Shown in pieces: positions 17,574 to 26,456 of a stretch of DNA of 43,932 nt. The notes beneath the pieces are model-generated. The model saw nothing but the letters and a program-made list of their open reading frames with translations. It ran no database searches and was not told the DNA's origin. Each line of letters opens with the position of its first letter. Position 1 is the stretch's first letter. Origin of the DNA: Paenibacillus cremeus (GTDB lineage Bacteria; Bacillota; Bacilli; Paenibacillales; NBRC-103111); the NCBI RefSeq assembly GCF_007786445.1, contig NZ_VNJI01000062.1, positions 1-43,932 of the forward strand, given 5' to 3'. The position numbers and the translations under genes are program-made.

Positions 17574-18752
17574 ATGCAGCGGAAATTGAACATTGGGATG
17601 ATCGGCATGGGAAATATGGGTCAGCATTACTTGGAACTGCTAGCCAAGATGCCGGGCTGCCAGGTCGTATCCATTTGGAGCCAAACGAACGAGAAGGTTC
17701 GTAAGCTTTCTTCTAAATATCAGGTGCAGGGCTTTACTGATCTATCGGCTATGCTGGATGCGGGCAATCTGGATGCTGTCATTGTTGCCACTCCTCACTA
17801 CCAGCACACCCACATGTCCATCGAGGCCCTGCAGAGAAAGCTGCATGTTTTAGTGGAAAAGCCGGTTGCGGCGCACTTAAAAGATGCCTGTCGGATGGTG
17901 AAAGCGCATGAGCAGCAGAAGCAGGTTCAACCGGACCTCGTTTTTGCAGCCTTTTATCAGCAAAGAACAACCAAACACTGGATCAAGATGAAAGAGTTCA
18001 TTTCCTCTGGACGGCTCGGGAAGCTCATGCGATTTTCCTGGATCAATACCAGCTGGTTTCGGCCTCAGGCCTATTATGACATCGGAAACTGGCGCGGTAC
18101 CTGGAAAGGGGAAGGAGGGGGAGTACTGTTAAATCAGTGTGCCCACAACATCGACCTGCTTTGGTGGCTGTTCGGGATGCCCGCTGCAATTACGGCTACG
18201 GCTTCCTTTGGAAAGTATCATCACATTGAGGTGGAAGATGAGGTCCATTCTATCCTGGAGTATCCCAGCGGCCTGATGGGCAGCTTTATTGCCTCGACCT
18301 CCGAATGTCCGGGTACCGATCGGTTGGAGATTGTCGGTGAGTACGGCAAGCTGGTGTGTGAGAATAAAAAGATTAGCCTTTACCTTAATTCCTCTTCGGC
18401 TCTAGACTATATTCAAACGTCTCAGGAAGCGTTTGGGATAGTGCAGCATGCGTTGACGGAGATCGATCTGGACAGAGACGAGGACACGGGCCATGAAATC
18501 ATCTTGTCGGATTTCCTTCAGTGCATCACCGAGCGCAAGGCTCCGCTTATTCCTGCTGCGGAGGGCTTACATTCGTTGATGATCATTAACGGTATGGTGT
18601 TGTCTGCACTTGAGGGCTGCAAGCAGTATTTACCGATTAACGCGGATAAATATGAGCTCAAACTGAACCAATTGATTCAGAACTCGACCTACAGCAAACC
18701 GGAAATCGACACCAGTGCCATTAACGTGGATATAAAAGCTTCTTTTCATTAA
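17574..18752 (+). CDS. Gfo/Idh/MocA family oxidoreductase, second paralogue
   Basis: 392 residues. Rossmann loop GMIGMGNMGQHYLELL at the N-terminus, VEKPVA near residue 99 with the catalytic Lys, and NQCAHNIDLLWW near residue 190 carrying the family His-x-x-Asp. The segment GKLMRFSWINTSWFRPQAYY and the GEGGGVL loop are typical of sugar-modifying members. GGGAAGGG upstream of the ATG; 22 bases after the enolase-like gene, so co-transcribed with it. It is about 70 residues longer than its paralogue at 10322, so the two are unlikely to be redundant. Confidence 0.9.
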   Translation: MQRKLNIGMIGMGNMGQHYLELLAKMPGCQVVSIWSQTNEKVRKLSSKYQVQGFTDLSAMLDAGNLDAVIVATPHYQHTHMSIEALQRKLHVLVEKPVAAHLKDACRMVKAHEQQKQVQPDLVFAAFYQQRTTKHWIKMKEFISSGRLGKLMRFSWINTSWFRPQAYYDIGNWRGTWKGEGGGVLLNQCAHNIDLLWWLFGMPAAITATASFGKYHHIEVEDEVHSILEYPSGLMGSFIASTSECPGTDRLEIVGEYGKLVCENKKISLYLNSSSALDYIQTSQEAFGIVQHALTEIDLDRDEDTGHEIILSDFLQCITERKAPLIPAAEGLHSLMIINGMVLSALEGCKQYLPINADKYELKLNQLIQNSTYSKPEIDTSAINVDIKASFH

Positions 18753-18774
18753 ATCGATCAGGAGGGTTATTCCT

Positions 18775-19767
18775 ATGAAAATGAAAGCACTCGTATTATC
18801 GCCTGAATCCCGTTTAAACGAAGTTTGTTCCGAGAAGTGCCGTGCGCTGCTGAATGAACATTTTGATACGTCATGGAATGACACAGGGCGGGATTACACG
18901 AAGGAGGAGCTGGCCGCAATGGTCAGCGAGGCGGAAGTGATCCTTACGAGCTGGGGATCTCCGAGCATTACTGAAGAAGCTTTAGAGAACGCAGTTAAGC
19001 TTCGTGCCGTTGGCCATGCGGCTGGTACCGTCAAGAAGCTCGTGCCGAAGCCCATCTTTTCCAAAGGGATCCGTGTCTACTCCGCTGCACCGCGTATCGC
19101 CTTAAGTGTGGGGGAATACTGTCTGGGAGCGCTGCTCTCGATGCTCCGTTATTTGCCCACGTTGAATACATCGCTTCACGACGGTCAATGGAGGGAGCTG
19201 GGGCTCAAGGGTAGAGAGCTGACGGGAAGCACCGTCGGTATCGTCTCCGCCAGCTCGACGGCACGGGCTTTTATCAAGCTGCTTGCTCCTTTTCAAGTGA
19301 ATGTGCTTCTGTATGACCCCTTCTTGTCTGAGGAAGCGGCGGCGCAATTAAACGTGAAACGGGCAACGCTCGAGGAAGTCATGAGCTGCCCGATTATTTC
19401 CGTGCATGTTCCGAATCTGCCGGCTACCGAAAGAATGATCAGTCGAGAGCTCATTGAGCGGATCCCGGATGGGGCCATCTTCATCAATTCGTCTCGCGCT
19501 CAATGTCTTGACAAGGAAGCCTTCATGGAAGCGCTCGAAAGCGGCCGCTTCTTCGCAGCACTAGATGTATTCGAACAGGAGCCGCTCCCTGTCGACCATC
19601 CTGTCCGCAAGCTCCCGAATGTGCTGATTACTCCGCACGTGGCCGGGGCCTCGGTTCAAGGTCATTTGGCCCTCATGCAGGCCGTAGTCGAGGATATTAT
19701 CCGTGGACTGCATGATGAAAAAACCTCCTTCGAAGTAAGCGAAAAGATGTGGGAGATTATGGCGTAA
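18775..19767 (+). CDS. D-2-hydroxyacid dehydrogenase-like protein with altered NAD loop
   Basis: 330 residues, clear paralogue of 14994-15992. Catalytic Arg (NSSRAQCLD, near residue 241), Glu (DVFEQEPL) and His (ITPHVAG) are kept. The dinucleotide loop reads GIVSASSTARAF near residues 146-157, where the usual G-x-G glycines are replaced by Ser and Ser. That could lower NAD affinity, shift cofactor, or mark a non-redox role. AGGAGGG before the ATG; 22 bases after the preceding oxidoreductase. A hairpin separates it from the aldolase gene. Confidence 0.85.
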   Translation: MKMKALVLSPESRLNEVCSEKCRALLNEHFDTSWNDTGRDYTKEELAAMVSEAEVILTSWGSPSITEEALENAVKLRAVGHAAGTVKKLVPKPIFSKGIRVYSAAPRIALSVGEYCLGALLSMLRYLPTLNTSLHDGQWRELGLKGRELTGSTVGIVSASSTARAFIKLLAPFQVNVLLYDPFLSEEAAAQLNVKRATLEEVMSCPIISVHVPNLPATERMISRELIERIPDGAIFINSSRAQCLDKEAFMEALESGRFFAALDVFEQEPLPVDHPVRKLPNVLITPHVAGASVQGHLALMQAVVEDIIRGLHDEKTSFEVSEKMWEIMA

Positions 19768-19774
19768 TTAAGAT

Positions 19775-19812
19775 AAGGGATCGCCGACAATGGTTCTGTT
19801 GGTCGATCCCTT
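19775..19812 (+). terminator. Intercistronic hairpin before the aldolase gene
   Basis: AAGGGATCG (19775-19783) pairs perfectly with CGATCCCTT (19804-19812), with extra pairs inside, followed by TCTG rather than a T-run. Likely RNA processing or partial attenuation. Confidence 0.5.
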
Positions 19813-19840
19813 TCTGTTCACGATTAGGAGGTCATTTGCT

Positions 19841-20602
19841 ATGAACAATGTGGTCAAAACCAAGCTTCAACAAGGTGGAACAGCGGTGGGCTGCTTTATC
19901 GGATTTCACTCTCCGACCCTTGTGGAAATGCTGGGCGATTCGGGATTCGATTTTGTCGTTATCGACAATGAGCATGGACCTTTCAGCTGGAGTGAGGTAG
20001 AAGAGATGGTCCGGGCCGCCGAACTTGCAGGAACCGTTCCGATTGTCCGCGTCGCTTACGATGCTTCGGATATTCAGAAGGCACTGGACCGTGGCGCCTA
20101 TGGCATTCACGTGCCCATGGTCAATACGAGAGAGCAGGCCCAAGAGGTTGTTCAGCGCGCCCAATTTCCGCCTGCCGGCAAGAGGGGAACCGCCTATTCC
20201 GTCAGATCCGCAAGGTATGGCACCCGTGGTGGCGCAGACTATTTAAAAGCGTCCAACGAGCAGATTTTGATCGCGGTCCATATCGAGACACCGCAAGCTG
20301 TAGAGAACATCGAAGAAATCATGAATGTCCAAGGCATCGACATCTTCTATATCGGTCCGACCGATTTATCGGTGACAATGGGCTACGCTGTGGAAGGGCC
20401 GGAGCATGCGGAGGTGCAAAAGGCTATGGAAACCGTGCTGACCTGTGGTCGCAAGCTCGGCAGAACGGTCGGCATCCAGGTCGGAAGCGCCGCAGGGGTC
20501 ACTGCCCAGCTCAACTGGGGAGCTAAATATGTCGGTGTCGGCATTACGCCGGTGCTCTATTCGGCCTTCAAGGAAGTTTCAAACGCAGGGAAGCAGAAAT
20601 AG
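19841..20602 (+). CDS. HpcH/HpaI (class II) aldolase
   Basis: 253 residues from the ATG at 19841 with AGGAGG upstream; the frame opens at 19790 inside the hairpin. Family marks: VGCFIGFHSPTLVEML, VVIDNEHGPFSW (catalytic His near residue 46), VRVAYDA with the substrate-binding Arg, HIETPQAVENIEEI (metal Glu) and YIGPTDLSVTMG (metal Asp). Relatives such as HpaI, GarL and RhmA split 2-keto-3-deoxy acids into pyruvate and an aldehyde, using a divalent metal. It is the last gene before a strong terminator and would be the final, carbon-splitting step of the pathway. Confidence 0.9.
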   Translation: MNNVVKTKLQQGGTAVGCFIGFHSPTLVEMLGDSGFDFVVIDNEHGPFSWSEVEEMVRAAELAGTVPIVRVAYDASDIQKALDRGAYGIHVPMVNTREQAQEVVQRAQFPPAGKRGTAYSVRSARYGTRGGADYLKASNEQILIAVHIETPQAVENIEEIMNVQGIDIFYIGPTDLSVTMGYAVEGPEHAEVQKAMETVLTCGRKLGRTVGIQVGSAAGVTAQLNWGAKYVGVGITPVLYSAFKEVSNAGKQK

Positions 20603-20610
20603 AAAAATGA

Positions 20611-20662
20611 CCTAAAGCAAAGAGGGGCGCCGTTTGCGCACCCCTCTTTTTGCTTTAGGTAT
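20611..20662. terminator. Strong bidirectional terminator
   Basis: CCTAAAGCAAAGAGGGGCGC and CGCACCCCTC-TTTTTGCTTTAGG pair across almost their full length, with A-runs and T-runs in the stem. It serves both the aldolase operon and the opposite dioxygenase gene. Confidence 0.9.
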
Positions 20663-20665
20663 TGA

Positions 20666-21448
20666 TTACCAGGCCTCGCAGCCATTAAATGGCATATGCT
20701 GCCCTTCAATATACCTGGGCTTAGGTAAGTATTGGTTGATACCTTCGTTCGCATTTCCTCTAAGCAGGAAGGCGTAGGGCCATTGGTCTTCGCTAACGAT
20801 TCTGGTGGTGGTCGGAATGTATCGGATCAACAATCCGCAGCGACGAAGCGGGGAGTGGTTTGCATTCGAGCCGTGAATGACGTTCGGGTGATGAATGGAG
20901 ACGCTTCCTTTTTTCAAAATGACATCAACAGCTTTGCTTTCATCGACTAAGCTCGTATTAATTCCTGAGCCAAATACACTCTTTACGTCGCTGCGTTCCT
21001 GAAGCTCGTAAAGCTGCATCTGCTGAGTTCCTGGTATGACCCGCATACAGCCGTTCTCCGGAAGGGAGTCATCTACTGCAAGCCAAAGCGTCACGACTTC
21101 CATGGGATCGAGGTTCCAATAGCTTCCATCCTGATGCCAAAGCACTGGCTTACCGTCAAATGGGGGCTTGCTCAAATATTGGGAGCGGTACAGGGCGATG
21201 TCAGGCCCGATAAATTGCTGGGCGATATCCAATAAGCGATCATCGCTGACGAGCCGCAACCAGAACGGATCATTCGGCATGAAGTTGCTGTGCAGGTTCT
21301 CTGGACGGACATTAGGGTGCTTTCTCATCAGCCATTGGATATGGGAGTCCGCTTCTTGCATCAATTCGGCATCGAGCACATCGGGGATCGTAACGTACCC
21401 ATCCCGGTCATAAGCTTCTTTAATCGATTCCACGGTATTTTTGGCCAA
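20666..21448 (-). CDS. Phytanoyl-CoA dioxygenase (PhyH) family protein
   Basis: 260 residues from a TTG at 21446-21448 with AGAGGTG upstream. Non-haem Fe(II)/2-oxoglutarate dioxygenase: iron ligands His105 and Asp107 in LWHQDGSYW and His192 in NVIHGSNAN, and Arg209 in LLIRYIP to hold 2-oxoglutarate. Jelly-roll features (ENGCMRVIPGTQ) are present. Hydroxylation or oxidative demethylation of a small molecule is expected. It shares a 292-base regulatory gap, including a cre site, with the divergent binding lipoprotein at 21741, which suggests that the two handle the same imported compound. Confidence 0.88.
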   Translation of the reverse strand: MAKNTVESIKEAYDRDGYVTIPDVLDAELMQEADSHIQWLMRKHPNVRPENLHSNFMPNDPFWLRLVSDDRLLDIAQQFIGPDIALYRSQYLSKPPFDGKPVLWHQDGSYWNLDPMEVVTLWLAVDDSLPENGCMRVIPGTQQMQLYELQERSDVKSVFGSGINTSLVDESKAVDVILKKGSVSIHHPNVIHGSNANHSPLRRCGLLIRYIPTTTRIVSEDQWPYAFLLRGNANEGINQYLPKPRYIEGQHMPFNGCEAW

Positions 21449-21629
21449 GAGTAAGCACCTCTGATCTAGTATTTACTTATCACTACCTACATTGTACGTG
21501 AGAAGAAGGATGGGCATACCGCGGAAAAGCCAAAAATTAACGAAACTGAATCTAAAAAAAACACGATACGATCTAAAGGGACTCCATAGTGTGCTTTGTC
21601 TATTCGCAATACTATAAAAACATCACCTC

Positions 21630-21643
21630 TGACAGCGCTTACA
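21630..21643. promoter_or_regulatory. cre site between the dioxygenase and binding-protein genes
   Basis: TGACAGCGCTTACA fits TGWNANCGNTNWCA at every position. It is in the divergent gap 21449-21740, so CcpA could act on either gene. I could not place convincing -35/-10 pairs here. A weaker half-match (CGTTTTCA) lies near 21700. Confidence 0.8.
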
Positions 21644-21740
21644 TACAACTTGAGCAGACATGCCATTTATTGAACTGAGAGCGGTTTATACCAAATCGTT
21701 TTCATTTAATACTACAATGATCAAGGAATGAGGGGTAGCT

Positions 21741-23306
21741 ATGAAGAAGTGGATGGCAAGTACATTGGTTGCAGCTCTAGCCGTTGGTGCGGCAGGTTGC
21801 ACAACTGGAGGCGGCAGCGCTAGCTCAACAGCAACGCCAAAGACTGGAACCGACGCACCGAAAGCCCAGCAGGGACCAACGAAATTCAGCATTTCTATGC
21901 GCACGCTCAACTATGATTACGTGGAAAAGGCAACCAACCTAAACGAAGACAAGTGGGTTAAAGAGCTTGAAAAGAAAACCAACACCGACCTCGACATCCA
22001 ACTGATCCCGCACGCGGAGTTTGAGAAGAAAATGGTCCAGCTGTTCGCGACTGGCGACATACCCGACGTGGTACAAGCCGGTGCAAGCACAAGTGGAAAG
22101 GAGCTTGCCGGCTCGGTGCAGGCGGGGGTATTCCTAGATCTTGGCGATCTGCTTAAGCAATACGCGCCGAACCTGCTGAAGGCGATCCCGCAGGCGGCTT
22201 GGGACGAGGTGACGCTGAACGGAAAAATTTATGCGATTCCGGAGTTTATTTCCCAGCCTTCCCGCAGATCGACCTGGGTGCGCGAGGACTTGATGAAGAA
22301 GGCCGGCATTACGAAGGATCCGAAGACCGTCGATGAATACCTCGATATGCTGCGAGCATTTAAAAAGCTAGGTGTGGAGAATCCGTTCATGGGCCGCCAG
22401 GACTTTAAATACGCCGATCTGTTCTTTGGTGCATACGACGTGTATCCGTATCTTAGCCAGTTTGAAGTCGTCGATGGCAAGGTGCAGCCGAAGTTTTTTG
22501 ATAACGAGAACATGCAGAAAGCATTGCAAACCTATAAAACCATGTTCGACGAAGGGCTGATCAACAAAGAATTCGCGACGATCAATCCGACGAATTTCAA
22601 AAATATTATTTTGTCAGGCAAAGCCGGGATGTGGGAAATGAATGCGCAGGAGCTGCTTCAGTGGGAAACTCAATTGAAGCAAGCAGTTCCCGATGCGAAG
22701 ATCAAAATCATCCCTTCACCAGTTGGTACTGACGGCAAGGGTGGCGGGTATTTGTACTCCTCCGGTGGCCGTGCCTACTTCATCAACTCCAAGGTTGCCA
22801 AGGACAAAATTCCAGGCATCCTCAAGTTCTTCGATTGGCAGGTTACAGAAGAGGCTGACAAGTGGTTCGACCTGACCCTGCCGATTGATCCGAAGACCGA
22901 TGCTGAGGTGTCTGAGCAGCGCTATTTAAGCGGATTCCTCCATATGGTCAAGGACGATGCGTTCCGCAAGCAAATTTTGAGCGCCACACCGGAGGGCAAG
23001 GATCTGCTCAAAACCTTCGAGACCATTTTGCCAAACGAGGGACGCGGTGGACTCGAGTTCGATCCAGTTCTTGATGCGATGCAAAAAAATCCCGACATCG
23101 CACCATTAAGCGACACCGGTGCACCGGTTCTGCTCTCGCATATGGTTAAAATGGTGTACGGAAAAGAACCGATCTCCGATTGGCCGAAGGTGATTGAAGA
23201 GTGGAAATCCAAGGGCGGAAACGATGTGCTTAAGGAAGCAAACGACCGCTACCAAAAGAAAAGCAACATTAAGCTGAGAGGACCCGAAGCGCAAAAGTGG
23301 AAATAA
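21741..23306 (+). CDS. Orphan sugar-binding lipoprotein (LplA type)
   Basis: 521 residues. Lipobox GAAGC with lipidated Cys at about residue 20, then a Gly/Ser/Thr/Ala-rich tether. Mature domain belongs to the same large solute-binding group as 13233-14942 (MVQLFATGDIPDVVQAG, NGKIYAIPEFISQ, GKAGMWEMN), but the two are only distantly alike. No permease gene follows; a terminator comes 40 bases later. It probably docks on permeases encoded elsewhere, possibly those at 11287-13164, widening their substrate range. GAGGGG before the ATG. Confidence 0.9.
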   Translation: MKKWMASTLVAALAVGAAGCTTGGGSASSTATPKTGTDAPKAQQGPTKFSISMRTLNYDYVEKATNLNEDKWVKELEKKTNTDLDIQLIPHAEFEKKMVQLFATGDIPDVVQAGASTSGKELAGSVQAGVFLDLGDLLKQYAPNLLKAIPQAAWDEVTLNGKIYAIPEFISQPSRRSTWVREDLMKKAGITKDPKTVDEYLDMLRAFKKLGVENPFMGRQDFKYADLFFGAYDVYPYLSQFEVVDGKVQPKFFDNENMQKALQTYKTMFDEGLINKEFATINPTNFKNIILSGKAGMWEMNAQELLQWETQLKQAVPDAKIKIIPSPVGTDGKGGGYLYSSGGRAYFINSKVAKDKIPGILKFFDWQVTEEADKWFDLTLPIDPKTDAEVSEQRYLSGFLHMVKDDAFRKQILSATPEGKDLLKTFETILPNEGRGGLEFDPVLDAMQKNPDIAPLSDTGAPVLLSHMVKMVYGKEPISDWPKVIEEWKSKGGNDVLKEANDRYQKKSNIKLRGPEAQKWK

Positions 23307-23346
23307 TGATGACATAATGGTTTCTACAAATTATTCCAATATGAAT

Positions 23347-23383
23347 TAGGTCAGCCTGAGTTATCATGGCTGGCCTATTTTTA
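23347..23383 (+). terminator. Rho-independent terminator
   Basis: TAGGTCAGCC (23347-23356) pairs with GGCTGGCCTA (23368-23377), one G-U, followed by TTTTTATT. Confidence 0.85.
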
Positions 23384-23586
23384 TTCTAATTGTCTGATTT
23401 TGGACTGTAAGAGGTCGGTTTAAAGGGGAGGCAACATTTGAGGAAAACCTGATAATTAATCCGTTATCATTGCCGATGAACGAAAATGGCGCGCTGTCGA
23501 ACTGGAAGGGCAGGATACTGGAAAAATGATATCGAATTACCTAATAATAACGAATTACAAGCAGAAAAAATTTGGGGGAACTAAAA

Positions 23587-23796
23587 TTGGTCGTTCTACT
23601 CTTAACCGCAATTATTAGTGTAATATTTGGTGTTTACTTTTTCCTAAAAAAAGGTGAAGGATTTGAACAATTTGCTAATCAAATAGTTCTTGGCCTTCCT
23701 TTTATATTTCTTGGAACGATATTGTTAATCGTTTTTTTTGTAGCGTATCTCAAAAGGAAAAACAGAATGTTAGCAGATGATGATGAAAATAAATGA
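23587..23796 (+). CDS. Small two-helix membrane protein
   Basis: 69 residues from a TTG at 23587 placed eight bases after GGGGGAA; the frame opens a little earlier at 23572 inside that ribosome site. Two hydrophobic segments (about 2-19 and 34-53) are joined by KKGEGFEQFANQ, and the tail KRKNRMLADDDENK is charged. No family recognised. It stands alone between a terminator and rpiA. Confidence 0.6.
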   Translation: MVVLLLTAIISVIFGVYFFLKKGEGFEQFANQIVLGLPFIFLGTILLIVFFVAYLKRKNRMLADDDENK

Positions 23797-23918
23797 CTGA
23801 TTAATTAAATGTAACACGCTGTAAAGCTATGGGGCTGTTTAATAATAATGACGTTGATCATACTTAATAAAATAGTAATTTTGGTTAAACAAAAAAAACG
23901 ATATTCAAGGAGGATCGT

Positions 23919-24581
23919 ATGGAATCGAAAAGAGTAGCGGCTGAGAAAGCTGTGGAGTATATACGTGACGGTATGGTCGTTGGTTTAGGTACTGGGTCTA
24001 CTGCTTATTGGGCTATTCAAAAATTGGGGAAGAAAATTAAGGGCGGGCTAAGTATTAAGGCAGTAGCAACTTCCATTAACTCCGAAAACTTGGCTAAGGA
24101 ATTAGGGATTCCGTTAATATCCATTTCTGAAGCTGAGGAAATGGATATTACAATTGATGGAGCTGATGAGGTGGACAACGAGTGGAACTTAATAAAAGGT
24201 GGTGGAGGCGCACTATTACGCGAGAAGATCGTGGCTTCTTTTAGCAAGGAACTAATCATTGTGGTCGATGAAAGCAAAAAAGTAAGTCGACTAGGTAAAT
24301 ACCCCTTGCCTGTTGAAATAGTAAAATTCGGGCATGAGCTTACGCAGAAAAAGCTAGGCAAGCTCGGGTGTATTCCAAAATTACGGGTTGTTGATAATAA
24401 TCCATTCATTACAGATAACGGAAATTACATTATTGATTGTGACTTTGGAAGTATAGATCAGCCAAAAGACCTTCATTCCGTAATCAATATGATTCCAGGA
24501 GTAGTGGATAATGGACTGTTTATCAAGATCGCAACGAAAGTAATTGTTGGTTATCGGGATGGATCAATTTTAGAATTATGA
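23919..24581 (+). CDS. rpiA: Ribose-5-phosphate isomerase A
   Basis: 220 residues, the normal length. Interconverts ribose 5-phosphate and ribulose 5-phosphate in the pentose phosphate pathway. Signature motifs are all present: GLGTGSTAYWAI near residue 22 (phosphate loop), TIDGADEVD near 78-86 with catalytic Asp, KGGGGALLREK near 92-102 with catalytic Lys and Glu, and the C-terminal GVVDNGLFI. AAGGAGG precedes the ATG. Its AT-rich codons differ from the catabolic cluster. A single gene with its own leader; it may be an extra copy if the genome also has RpiB. Confidence 0.95.
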   Translation: MESKRVAAEKAVEYIRDGMVVGLGTGSTAYWAIQKLGKKIKGGLSIKAVATSINSENLAKELGIPLISISEAEEMDITIDGADEVDNEWNLIKGGGGALLREKIVASFSKELIIVVDESKKVSRLGKYPLPVEIVKFGHELTQKKLGKLGCIPKLRVVDNNPFITDNGNYIIDCDFGSIDQPKDLHSVINMIPGVVDNGLFIKIATKVIVGYRDGSILEL

Positions 24582-24692
24582 AAAAAATGTCGGGCTTTAA
24601 GCTAACGGATACGAGATAGTTTCAAACCAAACTAACAACAAGAAGTTGCCGCGAGTATTACAACCGGCAGCTGTTTCACGCTAACTGGCCAA

Positions 24693-24757
24693 ACGGGTAC
24701 GATAGTGGAGGAGCTTGCTTTAGGCAGCTCCTCTATTGTTTTATTGAAGTAATGGAC
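24693..24757 (+). repeat. Dispersed intergenic repeat unit with hairpin
   Basis: ACGGGTACGATAG (24694-24706) leads into hairpin GAGGAGCT (24708-24715) / AGCTCCTC (24726-24733), then a T-rich stretch and TTATTGAAGTAATGG. The order matches the unit at 3932. A degenerate head, AACGGATACGAGATAG, lies at 24604-24619, so two heads flank this gap. The hairpin may also end rpiA transcripts. Confidence 0.6.
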
Positions 24758-24846
24758 AGCATAGAATAATAAGAAGTACCTAGGAACTAAAGGATTATAA
24801 ACACACAAAATGTTTATAAAAGTAATATTTGGAGGAATCGGATCTT

Positions 24847-26211
24847 ATGGTAATAGGTCGTTTTCCTGAGCGTATTGTAGTTATTGGAGCAGGGATGGCG
24901 GGTTTAGTATGCACTTTGGAGCTTATGAAAAAAGGATATAGCGTGCGTTTATTAGAGGCAAATAGTCAACCGGGTGGTCGCATATACACAATGCGGGATC
25001 AATTTGCTGACGGATTATTTTGCGAAATCGGGGCGGCCTTCATTGGAGCGCATCATTTTCTCACATTGAGTTATGCTCAGCAAGCCGGGGTTCAATTAAT
25101 AAATTTACCAGTCCCGAATAGAAGTTTGTCATATATCGACGGGAGATTAATAATAGATTCCCCGGCTGAACCTGCACTATGGCCTGTTTCACTTACAGCC
25201 GAGGAAAGAATTTTAGGATATGCGGGAATGCTGGAAAAGTATCTTAAGCCGGGGCTTAAAGCGGCGGGTGATCCTTTTTTGCCAGGCTGGCCCACACAAC
25301 AAGCGGCACAGCTCGATTCAATGACAATGGAAGAATATCTTAAGGGCCAAGGAGCATCTTCGGGTGCGATTAAGCTGTTTGAAATAGGATATATGCAGAT
25401 GTTGGGTGATGGCATTGGCAAAGTATCCGCATTACAGCGACTGCTTGACCTAAAAATGGTCAGTTCCGAAAGTAATACACAGACTATAGTAGGAGGAATG
25501 GATCAATTACCGAAAAAGCTTGCCCTTACAATTGGCTCTAATATCAGTTATGGATGTGCTGTGACGCATATTGAACATAGTAATAAAGGAGTAGTTATCC
25601 AATTTACTAATTCCGGCGAAGTTTTCACTATCTGCTGTGATCGGGTCATTGTGGCCATTCCCTCTACAGTCCTACGTACAATTCATTTTTCCCCGCCACT
25701 TAGCAAAGAAAAAAATGATGTCATTCAAAACCAACTTTCCACCTCCGTTACGCGTACCGTCATACAAAGCCGAACTAGATTCTGGAACAGCTTAAGTTCT
25801 TTTACAACAGTAAATACGGATCTGAAAATTGGATGGTTGCTTGATGCTACATTCACTCAAACGAAATCAAAGAGGGGGTTAATTTGTTCGTACTCCTCCG
25901 GTGAATCGGCGCGAGTAATATCTAGAGCTGGTAACTTTAATTCAGCTGTATCAGAAATCAAACAGGTGCTTCCTGAATTGTCGTATAATTATGAAGGTGG
26001 GACGGTCTTTTCTTGGGATCATAATCCATACTCCCGTGGTGCATATGCTTGGTATAAGCCGAAACAGATGCTTCGAATGCTCCCAGCACTTTCTTCCGAA
26101 CAAGGTAGAATTTACTTTGCTGGCGATAATACAAGTCTTTTTCCTGGTTGGATTGAAGGTGCGATCTCTTCAGCGTTACGAGCTGTAAATCAAATTATTG
26201 CCAATAACTAG
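24847..26211 (+). CDS. FAD-dependent amine oxidase
   Basis: 454 residues from the ATG at 24847 with GGAGG about eleven bases upstream. N-terminal dinucleotide fold IVVIGAGMAGLVCTLELMKK with the acidic ribose ligand in VRLLEAN and the GG-doublet QPGGRI; the C-terminal FAD motif is IYFAGDNTSLFPGWIEGAI. This is the flavin monoamine oxidase/polyamine oxidase layout: oxidation of an amine to an imine with release of hydrogen peroxide. The lengths and motifs are complete. No partner genes are near, so the amine is unknown. It ends 9 bases before the gap with the next repeat head. Confidence 0.85.
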   Translation: MVIGRFPERIVVIGAGMAGLVCTLELMKKGYSVRLLEANSQPGGRIYTMRDQFADGLFCEIGAAFIGAHHFLTLSYAQQAGVQLINLPVPNRSLSYIDGRLIIDSPAEPALWPVSLTAEERILGYAGMLEKYLKPGLKAAGDPFLPGWPTQQAAQLDSMTMEEYLKGQGASSGAIKLFEIGYMQMLGDGIGKVSALQRLLDLKMVSSESNTQTIVGGMDQLPKKLALTIGSNISYGCAVTHIEHSNKGVVIQFTNSGEVFTICCDRVIVAIPSTVLRTIHFSPPLSKEKNDVIQNQLSTSVTRTVIQSRTRFWNSLSSFTTVNTDLKIGWLLDATFTQTKSKRGLICSYSSGESARVISRAGNFNSAVSEIKQVLPELSYNYEGGTVFSWDHNPYSRGAYAWYKPKQMLRMLPALSSEQGRIYFAGDNTSLFPGWIEGAISSALRAVNQIIANN

Positions 26212-26456
26212 TACGAGACAATAACCTAATAACAAGCAATTTTGCTGCATAGTCTTTTGAACTAAGGGTACGATAGTGTCAAAAGAATGCTGATTTGCCA
26301 ACATTTTTACCTGTAACTGTTTATCAAAGCAAATGGATTACTTATATATGATAAACAAGAGAATGAAATAGCTATTAATCACTTGAGGGAAGCAGCTAGG
26401 ATATATTGGAAAAGTTACAAGCACAAAGGTGATGAATGAGCGTTGTGGAGGTTAAA

